Positions 34,056-47,395 of a DNA stretch of 64,000 nt are shown here, in pieces. The notes below the pieces were generated by a model. It had not been told where the DNA came from, did not search any database, and saw nothing but the letters and a program-made list of their open reading frames with translations. The stretch comes from Zantedeschia hybrid cultivar (lineage: Eukaryota > Streptophyta > Magnoliopsida > Alismatales > Araceae), in NCBI GenBank assembly GCA_030544215.1, contig JARZZO010000003.1, forward strand, positions 21,895,879 to 21,959,878, written 5' to 3'. A program made the position numbers and the translations under genes. Every line of letters starts with the position of its first letter. Positions within the stretch are counted from its first letter, which is position 1.

Positions 34056-34071
34056 CTCACCAATTGGTGAG
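34056..34071. promoter_or_regulatory. 16-bp perfect palindrome in Tat leader (possible dimerisation signal)
   Basis: CTCACCAATTGGTGAG lies about 90 nt after the primer-binding site. The diverged copy has CTCACCGATCGGTGAG, also perfect. Neighbouring short palindromes (GGTGCACC near 34027, and GTGTC/GACAC around a TCTC loop) add to the structure. Confidence 0.5.
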
Positions 34072-34332
34072 TGTTTTAGTTTAATTAATTTCCCTCGTGC
34101 ACCACGTGCACACCCCAGTGGCAATATCTTGCCCTCCCCTTGATTAGTTCAAAAAGCTGTTTTTGTGATAAAATGATGTGTGATTGATTGATTTCCTAGT
34201 TGTTTAGTTAGTAAATCATCCTGTTAAAACCTGGAACTAAAAAAATTTGCATGAGTCGATTGTTTACTGCTTTTTATCCTGTTTGAGGAGGATTCAACCC
34301 AGAAAATCCTCTTGCAAAACTATTTCTGCGAA

Positions 34333-34575
34333 CCGAAAAGCGTCCAGGAGCACTGACGCGTTTCAAAACCGCGTCAAGACCCCTAGACGCCTTTCAGTCT
34401 TCATATCTTCTCTGCTGTCTGCATCTATTTCAGTGAAAAAATTAAGTTCTGTTTTGAATAGCGTCGACTACCATCGACGCGATTCAGACAGTTTCTTAGT
34501 TATTTTTCAGATCTGTTTCTGCGAAAAAATTAAGTTATGTGTTGAATAGCGTCGACTACCATCGACGCGATTCAG
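34333..34575. repeat. 34-bp inverted-motif array I (4 copies), Tat leader
   Basis: Dyads at 34333-34366, 34364-34397, 34454-34487 and 34542-34575. The first pair overlaps (31-bp offset). The last two sit in an 88-bp tandem duplication. All keep the 12 + 10 + 12 geometry. Confidence 0.92.
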
Positions 34576-35063
34576 ACAGTTTCATAATTATTTTTCAGTT
34601 TCCAGATTTCTGTGGTTTGAGTGCTAGTTACCCATTATTAACTAAGCATTAGAGGCCATCCAGGCCGTAGGGCATACGCATTGAGGCGAATACCCTCCTT
34701 TTCTTAGGAACATACTACTCGACGTCAGCAACTCTCTCTGATTGGGTTGGTCCCTTGATCAGACTAGAGAAGTTGACGTTGAGACCTCCATAAGTCCCCA
34801 AAATCAAGGTATTCCTCCTTGATCATCAGGCTGGTTGTACCAATTGAAGTCCCGGCTAGATTCCGAAAGCATTGTGAGAGAAAGTCCTACAGAATAACGG
34901 TGGAAATTGAACTGAAACTAGGATCCTTTCCCTGAGCGAAATTGTGGTTTAATCCAATTCAAATAACTCAACAAGGAATCTTAAAATCACGTTAAGCATC
35001 CACTTGTTTGATTAATCTCTGTGCAACTTGTTTGTTAAATCTTTGAAAAGGGAATCTAACATC

Positions 35064-37424
35064 ATGCTGTTGCGATCAGGCAGGGACTTGAGTATGGCTC
35101 AAGACGCCATCATCAACTACGAGGGAGATGTTAATGCCCCTCGCGATTCGGACTACAACTATGAGAACGGGAGAGATGCTGATGCCTCCCGTAATTCCGT
35201 CCCCATTCCATATCGACAAGATGGGAATGTCCGGACGCCTCTCTTTCATCCACAGGATCGATATCCTGATCTTCCCCCGCATGAATATGCGATCCCTAAT
35301 CCCGATCTAGAGGGGGACATGAATCAGAATGATTCCTCACCCTCTGATCCTTCGGATCTCGTGAACGCCTTGGGAGTTCTTGCCTCCCGACTGGACCCTC
35401 AGCAGTTCGAGGCGATCCAGTCTATTCTGAAGGGGAAGGCACCTGTACAGCCTGCTGAGCCGAACACTGTGGCTCCCCCTGTTGTTACTCAACAACCTCC
35501 TCTTCCTCCTCCTTATATCCATCAGGGCATGGAAGGCCTTCACCTCACTTCTCGGCCAGCTGGGCCACAGCTTTCATCATCTAGGCAACCGGCTAGACCG
35601 CAAACGCCTGTTTATCAAAATGCCCTCGGGCATGGCGGAAGCTCTGCCGGACCTCCTCTTTATTGTCCTCCCTGTCCAACGTACTCTAGGGAGCAGGCCT
35701 ATCAGGTACTTCCACCTCCTCCTCCTCCCCAGGCAGATCTGACCACGCAAGCGTTGCTGGCCAAGATGGAGCGCATGGATGAGCAGTTCAACAACCTCCA
35801 GAAGATGATGGGGGTTAAAGCTGTGCCAGAGATCAGTTTACCGAGCCTGCCAGTATTCCATCTGCCACCCTCTGAGATGTCAGTGTACCGGAAGTACAAC
35901 GGTACTGGTAACCCCTTCACACATCTGAAGGAGTTTATGTACGAATCATCTTTCTAGCAGAACGACAAGAGGTCGTTGGCCTTTTTGTTCAGGAGATATC
36001 TAGAGGGACCAGCCCTCAAGTGGTTCTTTTCTCTGGAACCCTCCGAAGTAGAGGATTACGGTATCGTTTCACGCAAATTTATCCAACGATACCAGGACAG
36101 AGTTGCACCCTCCTTGTCTATCACGGACCTCGTTGCAGAAAAGATGAAACCTGATGAGGAGTTTGTCAGTTTTGCTGACAGGTGGCGGGGCCTGGCCGAA
36201 AAGGTGAAGGATCACTTGTCCGAATCTGAGCAAGTCAAAATGTTAATTTCTAACGCCACGCCCCAATTCAAGCTAGTCCTCTCCTTGAACAATTTGACTA
36301 ACATGGTAGAGCTCTATGAAAGAGCACGGTACTGCCAGAATGCCTTCAAGGACGCTACGTTCTCTAGCGTCTTTGATCCTCACAGACCTAGCAGGCCTCC
36401 ACCTCGGAAGCCTGCAGTGCCAAACTCTCCCAGCACAGGTCCGACTACTGAGGGCACGCTCTCTCACGAGCAAGTCAGTACCATGAATAATAATTCGCCC
36501 CAGTTCGTGAGGAACCAACAGCAGTACCAGAGGCCACCACAGCCGAACCAACAAGGGTATAGGCAGCAGCAGAACCCCCATTATCCGCAACAGTATCAGC
36601 GGCCCCAGCAGCCGAATCAGAACCAGCAACAGCAACAGTTACAACAGCCGCAATGGCAACAGCAGTACCAGCAACCCCAACAGCAGCAATATCAGCAACA
36701 ACTACAGTATCATCCGCGCGCACCGCCGGCGTACCATAATGTCCCTCCTCCTGGTGACTACAACCAGCAGAGAAGACCTCCAGGCCCGAAAAGGGCAGAA
36801 TACCCGGCCCTCCCAGAATCCTTGGCAGATATCTTCAGTGCTCTAATGGAAGCTAATGCCTTAGTTTTGCCAAGGGAAAAGGCCGTCTGGCCTCAAAATG
36901 CCGATACGTCCAGGTATTGCTACTTCCATAGGCAACCTGGGCATACCATTGACACCTGCTTCCAGTTCAGAGATTATATTCATGATCTCAATGAGCAGGG
37001 CGGCATAGACTAAGAGGAGATGAAAAAGTATATATCAGCCCTGAAGGCGAGAAGACCACAACAGCAGCAGCAGCAAGCAAGACCACCAGCACAAGCAGCA
37101 GCACCAGCCAACATGGGCATAGTGCAGAATCCACTCTCGGAGCACCAGAACCAAAACCAAGTTGCTCCCATTCTGACGAACAGCCAGTCTGAGGCTGGTC
37201 GTGCGCAACAGTGGAGAATAGAGGACTCTTCCTCTCTTTGTTCAACGGGTCACGTTCCAAGTACCGCAGAGGGACCACCACGCCGCACCATCCACATACC
37301 TAGGCCGCAACCCGTTACCATCACTCCTCTACCCACACCCACATATCACTCGCCCGCACCCAATAACCCATTACTACTACCCGCCTTCCTGAAACCCATT
37401 ACGCCACGCACTCCTACGCCTCTG
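35064..37424 (+). pseudogene. Tat Gag, two in-frame stops, interrupted by Athila insertion
   Basis: One reading frame from ATG 35064 runs to the Athila insertion but is cut by TAG at 35955-35957 and TAA at 37011-37013. After an acidic, Pro-rich N-terminus comes the gypsy Gag core (YLEGPALKWFFSLEP near 36000, then FIQRYQD). A long Gln-rich stretch (about 36500-36720) follows, then a zinc-knuckle-like CYFHRQPGHTIDTC near 36920, the C-x2-H form seen in Tat Gags. The two stops fall outside the core motifs. Gag would form particles and bind the genome; this copy would give only fragments. Confidence 0.82.
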
Positions 37425-39693
37425 TGATAAAGTGTTAAATTGATCATTTAAGGGCAACCATATGCATCATACTCATGTTTTTATCTGCAAAATAACATGA
37501 AATGATAGATAATTGTGTAACAAGTCCAACGGTACCAATTTCATCAAATTCTGACTTAAAAACATCGTCATTTCATGTGATCAAAGGAGTGTAGCGCATT
37601 TGCGGTTTTTCGACAAAACCGAGACGAAATGAATAAATATGATGATATTTTTATGATAATGCGCTAAATTATATGTGAACAAGACACGTCGATGATGCAG
37701 TGCAGCTGGAGGAGTTTTCGGAAATTTAGGGGAGGTCCAGTGTGCGGATTTCAACTAAAACAGGGATAAAAATACAATTTGATTCCTTCCTTCGCTGGAG
37801 TTTCCTAAAACCCACTATTTCCCTCTGTCTCTCCGATTTCCTAAACACATCCCTTCCTTTATTTTAAAAAATCCTCTCTCTCTTTCTCATTTTAGAAAGT
37901 CGAATCCTATTTCTTTTCAAATTTCCTCTTCCTCTCTAGATCCAAATCCTGTCCCTTCTCCAAATCTCCCACATATCCTCCTCCTTTTCCAACTCAAACC
38001 CGGCAGCCTCTCCTCCTTATCCTCTCTATAAAATCTCCCCCACGTTTTGTTCTCCAGTTTCATAGCCGATTCCTCCTCCTCCTACGTAGCCTTTCTCTCC
38101 CGCAACCCTCTCCTTTTCCAAACTCTCTTCCTGCAGCTTCTTCCTCCTCTCCCTGTTACGTTTCCCGCAACCTCTCCTCTTCTCTTTCTCTTCCTCCTTC
38201 ACCCGCCTCCTCTCTCTCGTTTTTATTTCCCAGCATCATCCCTCTCTCCCTCTCTTCGGTTCTCCTCTTCTCGTTTTTTCTCTTTCTCTCTCTCTTCTAT
38301 TTCCTCTCCCTCTCCAGCGAACTCTCCACCAACAGCCAGCACCTATCCACGCCGCCAGCTGGGTCTCCGCAGCATCGCAGGTTTCCACGCGGTGAAGCTT
38401 TTCCTCCTGCCGTCACGAGCATGCATGCAGCAACTATGTACCCGGCATCCACCAGAAAAGCTCCAACCCTCCTCCAACGAAGCAGCAGCCGGTAATCTCC
38501 ACGAGCGCCACCAGCCGCTGGTAACCACATCCTCCAGCATAGCCTGGAAGCCTCCTCCACGGCATCCTCCTTCATCCGAAGCAGCAGAACTTGAAGCTTC
38601 ACGTCCACGACCTGCATGCATGTCCTGCACGCGCCAACGAGCCAGCAAATTGCAGCGTCTTCATCCACCGTCCACGCGCATGCCGCACCAGCAGCAGCCG
38701 TCAACGTGAAGCCGCCGCCTTCCTCCTTCCCCCCGCACTCCACGCACGTCAAGCAGCACCTCCACGCAGCTGCTACCTTCAAGCTCCACGCGTTGCCCTC
38801 TGCCCTACCAGCATCAACATCATCTTCCACGTACCAGCAAGACCTCAAGCTCTTCCTGCAACCCTCTTCCACGCACCAGTTCTCCTCCAAAAGCTACACA
38901 TGCCCACGCATGCATGCACGTCCATGCCGGTGAAGCCCAGCCAACAAGTTCCTTTCACCACAGCACCTGTCCCGGCTTGAAGCTAGCAGCAGCAGCAGCC
39001 ACCTCCATGCACTTGAAGCTGCTCGTCCGGTGCACCTCCTTCCTCCAACGCAGCAGTTCCTCCTGCAGCCACGTACACTAGAAGCCTCCTTCCTCAAGCA
39101 AGTCCAGCACCGAAGCACCCACCAAGCGGCAAAGCAACGGCAGCAGATCTTCTCCAACCCGGTGAAGCTGGTCCACTGCACCGCATCCTTTGGGCCTGGT
39201 CCATTGCGCCGGAGTACCAACAGAAGCTTCTATTGCTCTGTTCTTTTCCTTCCCTTATTAGTATAATAATTAGTTTATTAGAATTAGTCAGTTGTTATTT
39301 AATGATTTGTTTATTTAGGATATTAAATGTTGTAAGTTGTTTCATAATTTTTAGATAATTAATCATTTACACTTAGTTAAATAGTAGTTTCTTTGTTAAT
39401 TTTCTTTGTCGTGCTTATTTTCCATATATGTTTGTGTTCAATTTCTTTGAGTAATCCTATTTTTAGGTAATATTAGTTAACTTAATTTTAGTTTAATTAA
39501 GAAATTAGTTTACTTAAAATCTCACTTATTTTTAGATTAACTAAAGTCCAAAGTTTTCAAAGTTAAAATTCTAACTCCCTGTGGATCGACTCGGACTCAC
39601 CGCTATTAATTTCCAAAATTTGATTTGAGTGAGCCGGATAAATTTAGATTGAACGTTTTCATGTGTTTAACGACGCACAATTCGAAACGATCA
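37425..39693 (+). repeat. Athila 5' LTR (2269 bp)
   Basis: TGATAAAGTG to AACGATCA. The TATA box TATAAAA is at 38027-38033, followed by a CT-rich leader and a CAG/CTCCACG-rich low-complexity stretch (38400-39200). Long frames inside the LTR on both strands lack an ATG near the start and are compositional. Confidence 0.92.
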
Positions 39694-39694
39694 A

Positions 39695-39714
39695 TTTTTG
39701 GCGCCGTTGCCGGG
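39695..39714 (+). promoter_or_regulatory. Athila primer-binding site (tRNA-Asp type)
   Basis: TTTTTGGCGCCGTTGCCGGG directly after the LTR matches the TGGCGCCGTTGCCGGGGA site known for Athila elements. Confidence 0.85.
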
Positions 39715-40638
39715 GGGTTAGATTTTTAATTTTGATTATCTTGGAATTAGTGTAATTAGTCTCTAACTAACCTTATTTTTCTTATTTTTTCAGGTAAATT
39801 GAAAAAAAAAGAAAAAAAAAGAAAAGGAAAGCGAAATCATGGTCAGTGTGTGCCAACTTTCTATGTTTCAATTTCCTTACTTTAGTTAGTTTCCTTTTTT
39901 GTAGTTTCTAGTTTAGATAGGTTTCCATTAACTAAAAAAAAGAAACAAAAAGAGGAACATCCAAATTTAAAAACCTTCATTGCCAAGATTAGAAACTTTT
40001 CATGCTAGGCATTCATCATCTTAGGAAAGCATGAGTTAGTTTCCTTTCACAGTTATTTCCATAAATTGTTGAAGATTGCGGGGGAAAGGTACGTGTTTCA
40101 ATTTTTAGCAAGTCATTCATGATTGCATCAACACACCTTGCATTGATATTGTTGCCTTGTATTGCATTCAAAAAGACTTTAAGGGCAGCAACTTTAACCA
40201 CATAAGGTAGGGATTTGATCACCCTTCCTTAGCCCACAAATCACTTTCCTTGCATTGGCATTTCCTAATCCAACTAAAAGCAAGTCGAAAGAGAATCTAG
40301 AGTTTACACCGTGAGTGGTTTAAATCTCGAGTTGCCTCCATTTTTGGAAACGGTGTCTAGGCTAGAGGTAAAAAGGCAAACGTCTAAGCGGGAAAGTGGT
40401 TCTCTAATTAGGTCCCTACGAAAGTAGGGGGAGCCTCCCACTACCCCACCTCTTACCTGGCCGTTGACTGATTGTGGTTGTGACTCGAGGTGGACTCCAT
40501 TCACCTTGTAAGAAAATTCACATAGAGAATCTAGGTTAACATTAGATCATTAGGATAATTTGTTTGTCAACATTGATTGCATTTAAAAAGAAAAACAAGA
40601 AATAGAAAACAAAATCCTCTCTCCATCAGTCCTAGTGC
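39715..40638 (+). other. Athila 5' leader
   Basis: Non-coding, with A-rich runs (39800-39830, 39930-39960). No constant-loop hairpins of the kind found in the other elements were noticed. Confidence 0.5.
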
Positions 40639-43600
40639 ATGCAAGGTAGGAGATCTCAAAATCCTAACCTTCTAGGACCATTTGCCGAAATAGAAAGAAT
40701 CCTACATCAAAGAAATCCACCACAAGATCCAATGGCTGATAATCAGGACCCACCAAAGCAAATGAAGGACTATTTCATTCCAAATCGATATCAACCTTCA
40801 TCATGTATTCATCTTCCTCAAAATCCAGCCAATCAATATGAAATCAAATCTAGCACCATTCAGATGCTCCCATCCTTTTATGGGAATACTAATGAAGATC
40901 CTTATAAGCATCTGGATGAATTCCTAGAAATCTGTTCCACGGTGAAGATCCAGAATTTCACCGATGATGGCCTTAAATTGACCTTATTTCCCTTTTCATT
41001 AAAGGACAAGGCTAAATATTGGTTGGGAACCATAGGAAGGCCCATTAGGACATGGGAAGAAATACAGAAAGAATTTCTCAAGAAGTTCTATCCCATCGGG
41101 CGGACCAATACCATGAGACAGGCCATCACGAGTTTTACCCAAACTCCCGGGGAATTGATCCATGAATCTTGGGAAAGACTGAAAGAATTGCTTAGAAAAT
41201 GCCCTCATCATGGGCTTTCAAAATGGCAAATTGTCCAAGCATTCTATGAAGGATTGTCTGAACAGTTCAGACAGATGGTGGATGCTTCATGCGGAGGGGC
41301 ATTTATGATGAAAAATGAAGATGAGGCCTATGATCTGTTTGAGATGTTAAGTGAAAATTCCATTAATCATGCCTCATTATCATCTTATGCAAGGTCTGTT
41401 GGGCCATCTAAACGGACTGGAATGTATGAACTTAAGGCCCGTGGAGAGCTCGAATCTAGAATGGACATAAATCTGATTAATCAGAAATTGGATAAGGTAG
41501 ACATCTTGGCCCAGAAACTAGACCAACTCTTCGCCTTAAACAAGCAAGAGCCTACTTACCCAACACACTCTAGTCCATATGAAGGCCCATCTTCTGCCAA
41601 TCATGATATTTGTGCCTTATGCGCAAGTCCAACCCATCAAGTGAATGAATGCCCAACTGCGGCCCAACTTCCACCATTCATTCAAGAACAAGTTCAGGCC
41701 GCCCAGGGATTCTCCAAGCCTAATAATGATCCATTCTCAAATACTTACAATCCTGGCTGGAGAAATCACCCTAATTTCTCTTGGAAGAATCAGCAGGCCC
41801 CATTACCAATGTCCCATCCTCCTATGCATCAAGCCCAAAAGCCACAGAACTCATTCCAACAAGAATCTAATTTCTATGGAAATGTTTAGGCTAGGGGACC
41901 TCAAACCCAGTTTTCTCAACCGGCCCAATATCAATCAGGTCAACCGGCCCACTACCACTCATTCCAATCAGGACAACCAACCCAATACCATACTCCACCC
42001 ACTTACCAGCAACCTCCTCAGCCCAACTTTGATGATAAATTCACTCAACTCCAACAACTGATTTTGACCCAGCAACAATCCATTGCTAAGTTGGAAAGTC
42101 AAATGGGCCAACTAGCTGAGGCCGCGATGAGAAGAGAAGTAGGCCAACTTCCTAGTCAACCCGTTGCCAATCCAAGGAATCACCCTCCAGGTTTTCCACA
42201 GCAATCGGGCCTTTTACCTCAGCCTGGCCCGGTACCACAGCCTAAAGGGCCACAATTTGAGAATGCTAAAGCCATTTCAGCCCTTAGGAGTGGGAGAAGT
42301 TTAGAAAAACCACATGCAGATGGAGAGTTAGCTAAAGGTTCCACTGATGGACCTCAGGAAATTGAAAGTGAGAGTGAAGATGAACCCATCATAGAGAAGT
42401 TGGAGGAGGATCTGAAAGGAAAATGGAAGATTGATGAAGGCCCAAGTTCTTATAAACCTAGGGTGCCATTTCCTAATGCCTTGTTAGCCAAGCCCAATAC
42501 CAGAAAGAAACTGACCCAGAATGAGGAGTTGTTGGATTTGTTCAAACAAGTCCAAATTAATATTCCACTCCTCGATGCCATCAAGCATGTGCCAGCTTAT
42601 GCTAAGTTTCTCAAGGAATTATGTACTCCACGAAGAGAATCTAGAATGGCACCCGAAAAGGTTCGGCTTTCTGAGGATGTTAGTGCAATTGTGATGAATC
42701 ATTTACCCAAGAAGTTAAAGGATCCTGGAGCACCTCTAATTTCATGTGACTTAGCTGGAGTTACATTTGATAGAGCTTTATTGGATCTAGGTGCGAGTGT
42801 AAATCTATTGCCAACAGCTATTTATGAAAAATTTGATATTGGAGAATTAAAGCCCACATCCATCATCTTGCAGTTAGCTGATAGGTCTGTAAAAACTCCA
42901 CGGGGATTAATTGAGGATGTCATTGTAAAGGTTCATGATTGTTATTTTCCCGTGGATTTTCTTATTCTGGATATGGCATTACCTGAGGAACTCATTCATA
43001 CCCCGATCATCTTAGGTCGTCCATTCTTAGCCACTGCCAAAGCTAATATAAATTGTGAAACTGGCATAATGGACATTTCATTCGGGGGTCAAAAGGTCCA
43101 GATTAATGTCTTCAAAGCATCTCAATACCCAGATCATGAAAAAGAATGCCACACTATTGATATATTGGATAATCTGGTTGAAGAAAATGAGATGTCCACA
43201 TATGACCTTTTGGAAGAAGCCAATACTCTAAAGGATTCGTCCGGCCCATTAACATCTTGGCCCAAGGTTGAACCTTTACCCGCCTTACAGTCGGAGCCCG
43301 CTTTGCCATCTTTAGAGGACCCTCCTGAGCTTGAACTCAAACCATTACCTGAGTCTCTCAAGTATATCTTTTTGGGTCCGGACCAAATTCTCCCAGTCAT
43401 CATTGCGGCAAATCTTACATCGCCGCAGGAGGCCCAATTAACCGAAGTCCTCAAAGACCACAAGGGTGCTATTGGATGGTCAGTGGCAGATTTAAAGGGA
43501 ATTAGCCCGTCCATTTGCATGCATCACATCTATATGGAAGAGAATTCTAAGCCCAGTCGGGAGATGCAAAGGCGGCTTAACCCCAATATGAAAGAAGTGG

Positions 43601-46221
43601 TGAAGAAGGAAGTTGTGAAATGGCTGGATGCGGGTATTATTTACCCAATATCAGACAGTAAATGGGTCAGCCCAACCCAAGTGGTACCCAAGAAATCTGG
43701 ATTAACGGTTATCAAGAATGATCATGGAGAAGAGGTACCCACTAGGCTTACTACGGGATGGAGAGTGTGCATTGATTACCGAAAGCTGAATCTAATGACT
43801 AAGAAGGACCACTTTCCACTCCCATTCATGGATCAGATTCTGGAAAAGTTATCGGACCAGAAGTACTTCTGCTTCTTAGATGGGTACTCCGGGTATAATC
43901 AAGTGGCTATTTACCTAGAAGATCACGAAAAGACTACCTTCACGTGCCCTTATGGCACGTTTGCTTTTAGGAGAATGCCATTCGGATTATGCAACGCACC
44001 AGCCACATTTCAACGGTGCATGATGGCTATCTTCTCCAATATGGTGGGAGAATTCCTCGAAGTTTTCATGGATGATTTCTCAATCTTCGGGGACTCTTTT
44101 GAAAATTGGTTAGAAAATCTTAAAAATGTGCTAGCAAGATGCATAGACACCAACCTGATACTTAGCTGGGAAAAGAGCCACTTCATGGTTCGAGAGGGCA
44201 TTGTTCTAGGCCATATTGTGTCTGAAAGGGGGATAGAAGTAGATAAAGCTAAGATCGATCTCATATCCAATCTTCCTCCTCCTACCTCAGTCATACAGAT
44301 CCGTTCATTCCTTGGCCATGCCGGTTTCTATCGTCGGTTTATCCACAATTTCTCTCAAATTGCCCGGCCTCTAACTCTTCTCCTAGCTAAGGACGTTCCT
44401 TTCCAAATGGATGAATCTTGCATCAAGGCATTCAATTCTCTGAAGGAATCTTTGACCAAAGCCCCGATTCTTCAATCTCCAGATTGGTCTTTACCCTTTG
44501 AAATCATGTGCGATGCCTATGATTATGCTATCGGTGCGGTTTTGGGACAAAGAATCAACAAATGTCCCGTGGTGATATATTATGCAAGCCGCACCCTTGC
44601 CGATGCTCAAATGAATTATACCACCACAGAAAAGGAATTATTGGTTGTGGTTTTTGCCCTAGAAAAATTCAGATCTTATCTTTTAGGGGCAAAAGTCATA
44701 ATCTATTCTGATCACTCAGCTCTGAAATATTTGTTGACCAAGAAGGATGCAAAGCCTAGGCTTATTAGATGGATCTTACTCCTCCAGGAATTTGATTTGG
44801 AAATTCGGGATAAGAAGGGTTCCGAGAATGTGGTAGCTGACCACCTATCCCGAATCTCGATCTCTGACAGTACACCAATCACTGACTCCTTTCCTGATGA
44901 GCATCTACTGACCATTTCTGACACTGTTGCACCTTGGTATGCTCATATTGTCAATTACAAGGTGACTAATCAGCTTCCGGAAGGATGGACTAAAAGTGAA
45001 AAGGACAAATTCTTTTCTCAGGAAAAATATTATTTTTGGGAAGATCCTGAATTATTCAAATTCTGTCCTGATCAAATCATTAGGCGATGTGTTCCTGAAG
45101 AAGAACAACAGAGTGTTCTTAACTTCTGCCATAATCTGGCCTGTGGGGGCCACTTCTCAGGAAAGAAAACTGCAGCCAAAGTCCTACAAAGTGGTTTTTA
45201 CTGGCCCACACTTTTCAAAGATGCCCATGAATTTAGCAAAACTTGCCTCCGATGTCAGGCTGTAGGGAATATGGCGAAAAGGGATATGATGCCACTCAAC
45301 CCAATCTTGGTGGTTGAAGTCTTTGATGTTTGGGGAATTGACTTAATGGGACCTTTTCCACCCTCTTTTGGACATACATATATTCTGGTAGCGGTGGATT
45401 ATGTCTCAAAATGGATTGAAGCAGTAGCCACCCGAACCAATGATCATAAAGTGGTCATTAAATTCGTTCAGAAGAATATCTTTTCTCGGTTCGGGTGGCC
45501 CAAAGCTATCATTAGTGATGGGGGAACGCATTTCACGAATTACCAGTTTCGGGCTTTGCTTAAGAAATATGGGATTAATCACAAGGTAGCCACCCCCTAT
45601 CATCCCCAAACTAGTGGCCAAGTGGAAGTTTCCAATAGAGAGATTAAGAACATTCTGCAAAAGTCCGTTAGGCCCGATAGAAAAGATTGGTCTGAAAGAT
45701 TGGATGATGCTTTATGGGCCTATCGGACCGCTTACAAAACTCCTATTGGCATGTCTCCTTATCGCCTAGTTTTTGGAAAAGCGTGCCACCTTCCAGTGGA
45801 ATTGGAACATAGGGCTTATTGGGCCATCAAACAAGTCAATCTAGACCTAGCGCAAGCTGGTTCCCACCGAACCTTACAACTGAGTGAGCTGGAAGAGTTA
45901 CGCAACGAGGCCTATGAAAATTCAAAGATCTATAAAGCTAAAACTAAAGCTTTTCATGATAAACATATTGTCCGAAAATCCTTTCGTCCAAATCAGAAAG
46001 TTTGGCTATTTAATTCTAGGCTTCGCCTATTTCCTGGAAAACTGAAATCCAGATGGGATGGACCCTTCGTGGTCGTTAAAGCCTTCGATCATGGAGCCGT
46101 TAAAATTCTGGATCCTAAGAGCGGGAACACTTTTACTGTTAATGGTCAACGGTTGAAACCATTCATTGAAAATCTTCAAAATGAGCCACCTGAATCCGTA
46201 GAACTGAGTGACCCCCACTAA
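40639..46221 (+). CDS. Athila Gag-Pol, single frame with one TAG between gag and pol
   Basis: The ATG at 40639 opens Gag (to 41889) with the core KYWLGTIGRPIRTWEEIQKE and a CCHC-like CALCASPTHQVNEC. After TAG at 41887-41889 the same frame stays open to 46221. There is no ATG near the start of the pol part, so pol depends on gag. Pol holds protease (DLGAS, 42784), reverse transcriptase (FMDDF, about 44065), gypsy RNase H (YSDHSAL), a His2Cys2 finger and a DDE integrase (GIDLMGPFPPS, ISDGGTHF, PQTSGQVEVSNRE). About 1860 codons in all. The single stop may be a recent nonsense mutation or a readthrough site; the context (TAG GCT) is not a known plant readthrough signal. Everything else looks intact. 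Confidence 0.9.
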
Positions 46222-47395
46222 CTAAACTTCCGTCTGGCTGAAGACGATAAACTTAGCGCTTGTTGGGAGGCAATCCAATATTTTACTTCAGCCTGTGCAT
46301 TTCTTTCCTTTTAGGTCCCTGAGCAGCAGTCGCCGTGGGTCTGTCGCCGCCTCATCCTTACAGGTTGTTTCGCTCCTTAACAAATTCTCTTCTGGCTGCA
46401 TGTTTTTCATATCTTTTATGCCATTGAGGACAATGTCAATCAAGTTGGGGGGTGGGACAATCATATGCATGTATTAAAAATCTTTTGAAGAAAACTGATA
46501 TCTTTCACTGAAAAATGGTCAAATTTTTTTCAAAAACTTCTTTTCACATCCTAGGAAAATTGCATGAAAATCATGTAAATCTTAAACCAATCAGTTTTCT
46601 GTTAGTCACATTGGTTAAAAAGCCTGTAAAGTTTAAATATCCCACTCTACAAAAATCCACGGCATGTTGATTTTCACACACACACGGCAACTTAGAATAA
46701 AATGAAAGATCTTAAAAGTATAGAATTGCTGGAATTATCCCCAAGGATAAGACTACTTATTCTAATTTTTCTTTTGGGTTGAACGAAAGGAATGTGTAAG
46801 ATCCGTAATAGGAGACTGTCCCACTCAGCACTCTAAAAGAGGCGGTCATTTAAAATGGACAGCTGTAAACATTAAAGGCAATAGAAGGCGTTAAAAGAGC
46901 TAAAGGAAGGTAGGTGGCAAAAAGTACGCACCTCCCCTCAGGCAATTCAAAGAGAGTGGCAAAAAGTACGCACTCTCAAAAGCAAAAGTACAATAAAATG
47001 AAGGAAACGCCACGCTAAAAAATTCATCGTACCAAAAATATGACCAAGTCGTGAAAAGTGTTGAGTTGGGACGGGAACTGAAAAACGGTCCTCACTGACT
47101 GATCGGGAAATCTTTTATTCTCTTCCCCTCCCCAAGTAGTCTTATCTAAATGGTAGTAAAGGCAAGAATATACCAGAAAGGTCGGAAACGAGTTCTAAGT
47201 GTGTCAAATTTCATGCACAATCACCTGTCTGAATCAAAATATTGTGGGATATAAAAACTTTTTAGCTCAACCAAACGGCTACCACTTAAATTGATTGCGA
47301 AAGATACTACAAATGAAGCATGATAATTCATTATTTGTCCTAACATTTCCTTGTTTGCATTGCTAAGGGACTAGCAATGGATAAGTTGGGGGGTG
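46222..47395 (+). other. Athila 3' untranslated region with two polypurine-like tracts
   Basis: No envelope-like frame. AAGTTGGGGGGTGGGAC (near 46443) and AAGTTGGGGGGTG (47383-47395) are nearly identical. The second abuts the 3' LTR and is the functional polypurine tract. The first may be an internal duplicate. Two hairpins sharing a loop lie at 46912-46977. Confidence 0.65.
46912..46977 (+). ncRNA. two constant-loop hairpins in the Athila 3' region
   Basis: The identical 12-nt loop GCAAAAAGTACG is enclosed by stem AGGTG/CACCT (46912-46933) and by stem GAGAGTG/CACTCTC (46952-46977). The stems differ in sequence and length but pair perfectly, suggesting selection on an RNA fold with a fixed loop. 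Confidence 0.55.

Noticed and set aside
38047..38709. 220-codon frame inside the Athila 5' LTR, repeated at 48018-48680 in the 3' LTR, plus long frames on the opposite strand
   Set aside because: Starts with TTG, not ATG. Ser/Pro-rich low-complexity translation of a CT- and CAG-rich leader. Its presence in both LTRs only reflects that LTRs are copies of each other.
46222..47395. Envelope-like ORF expected in some Athila elements
   Set aside because: No frame longer than about 60 codons and no transmembrane pattern between pol and the 3' LTR.
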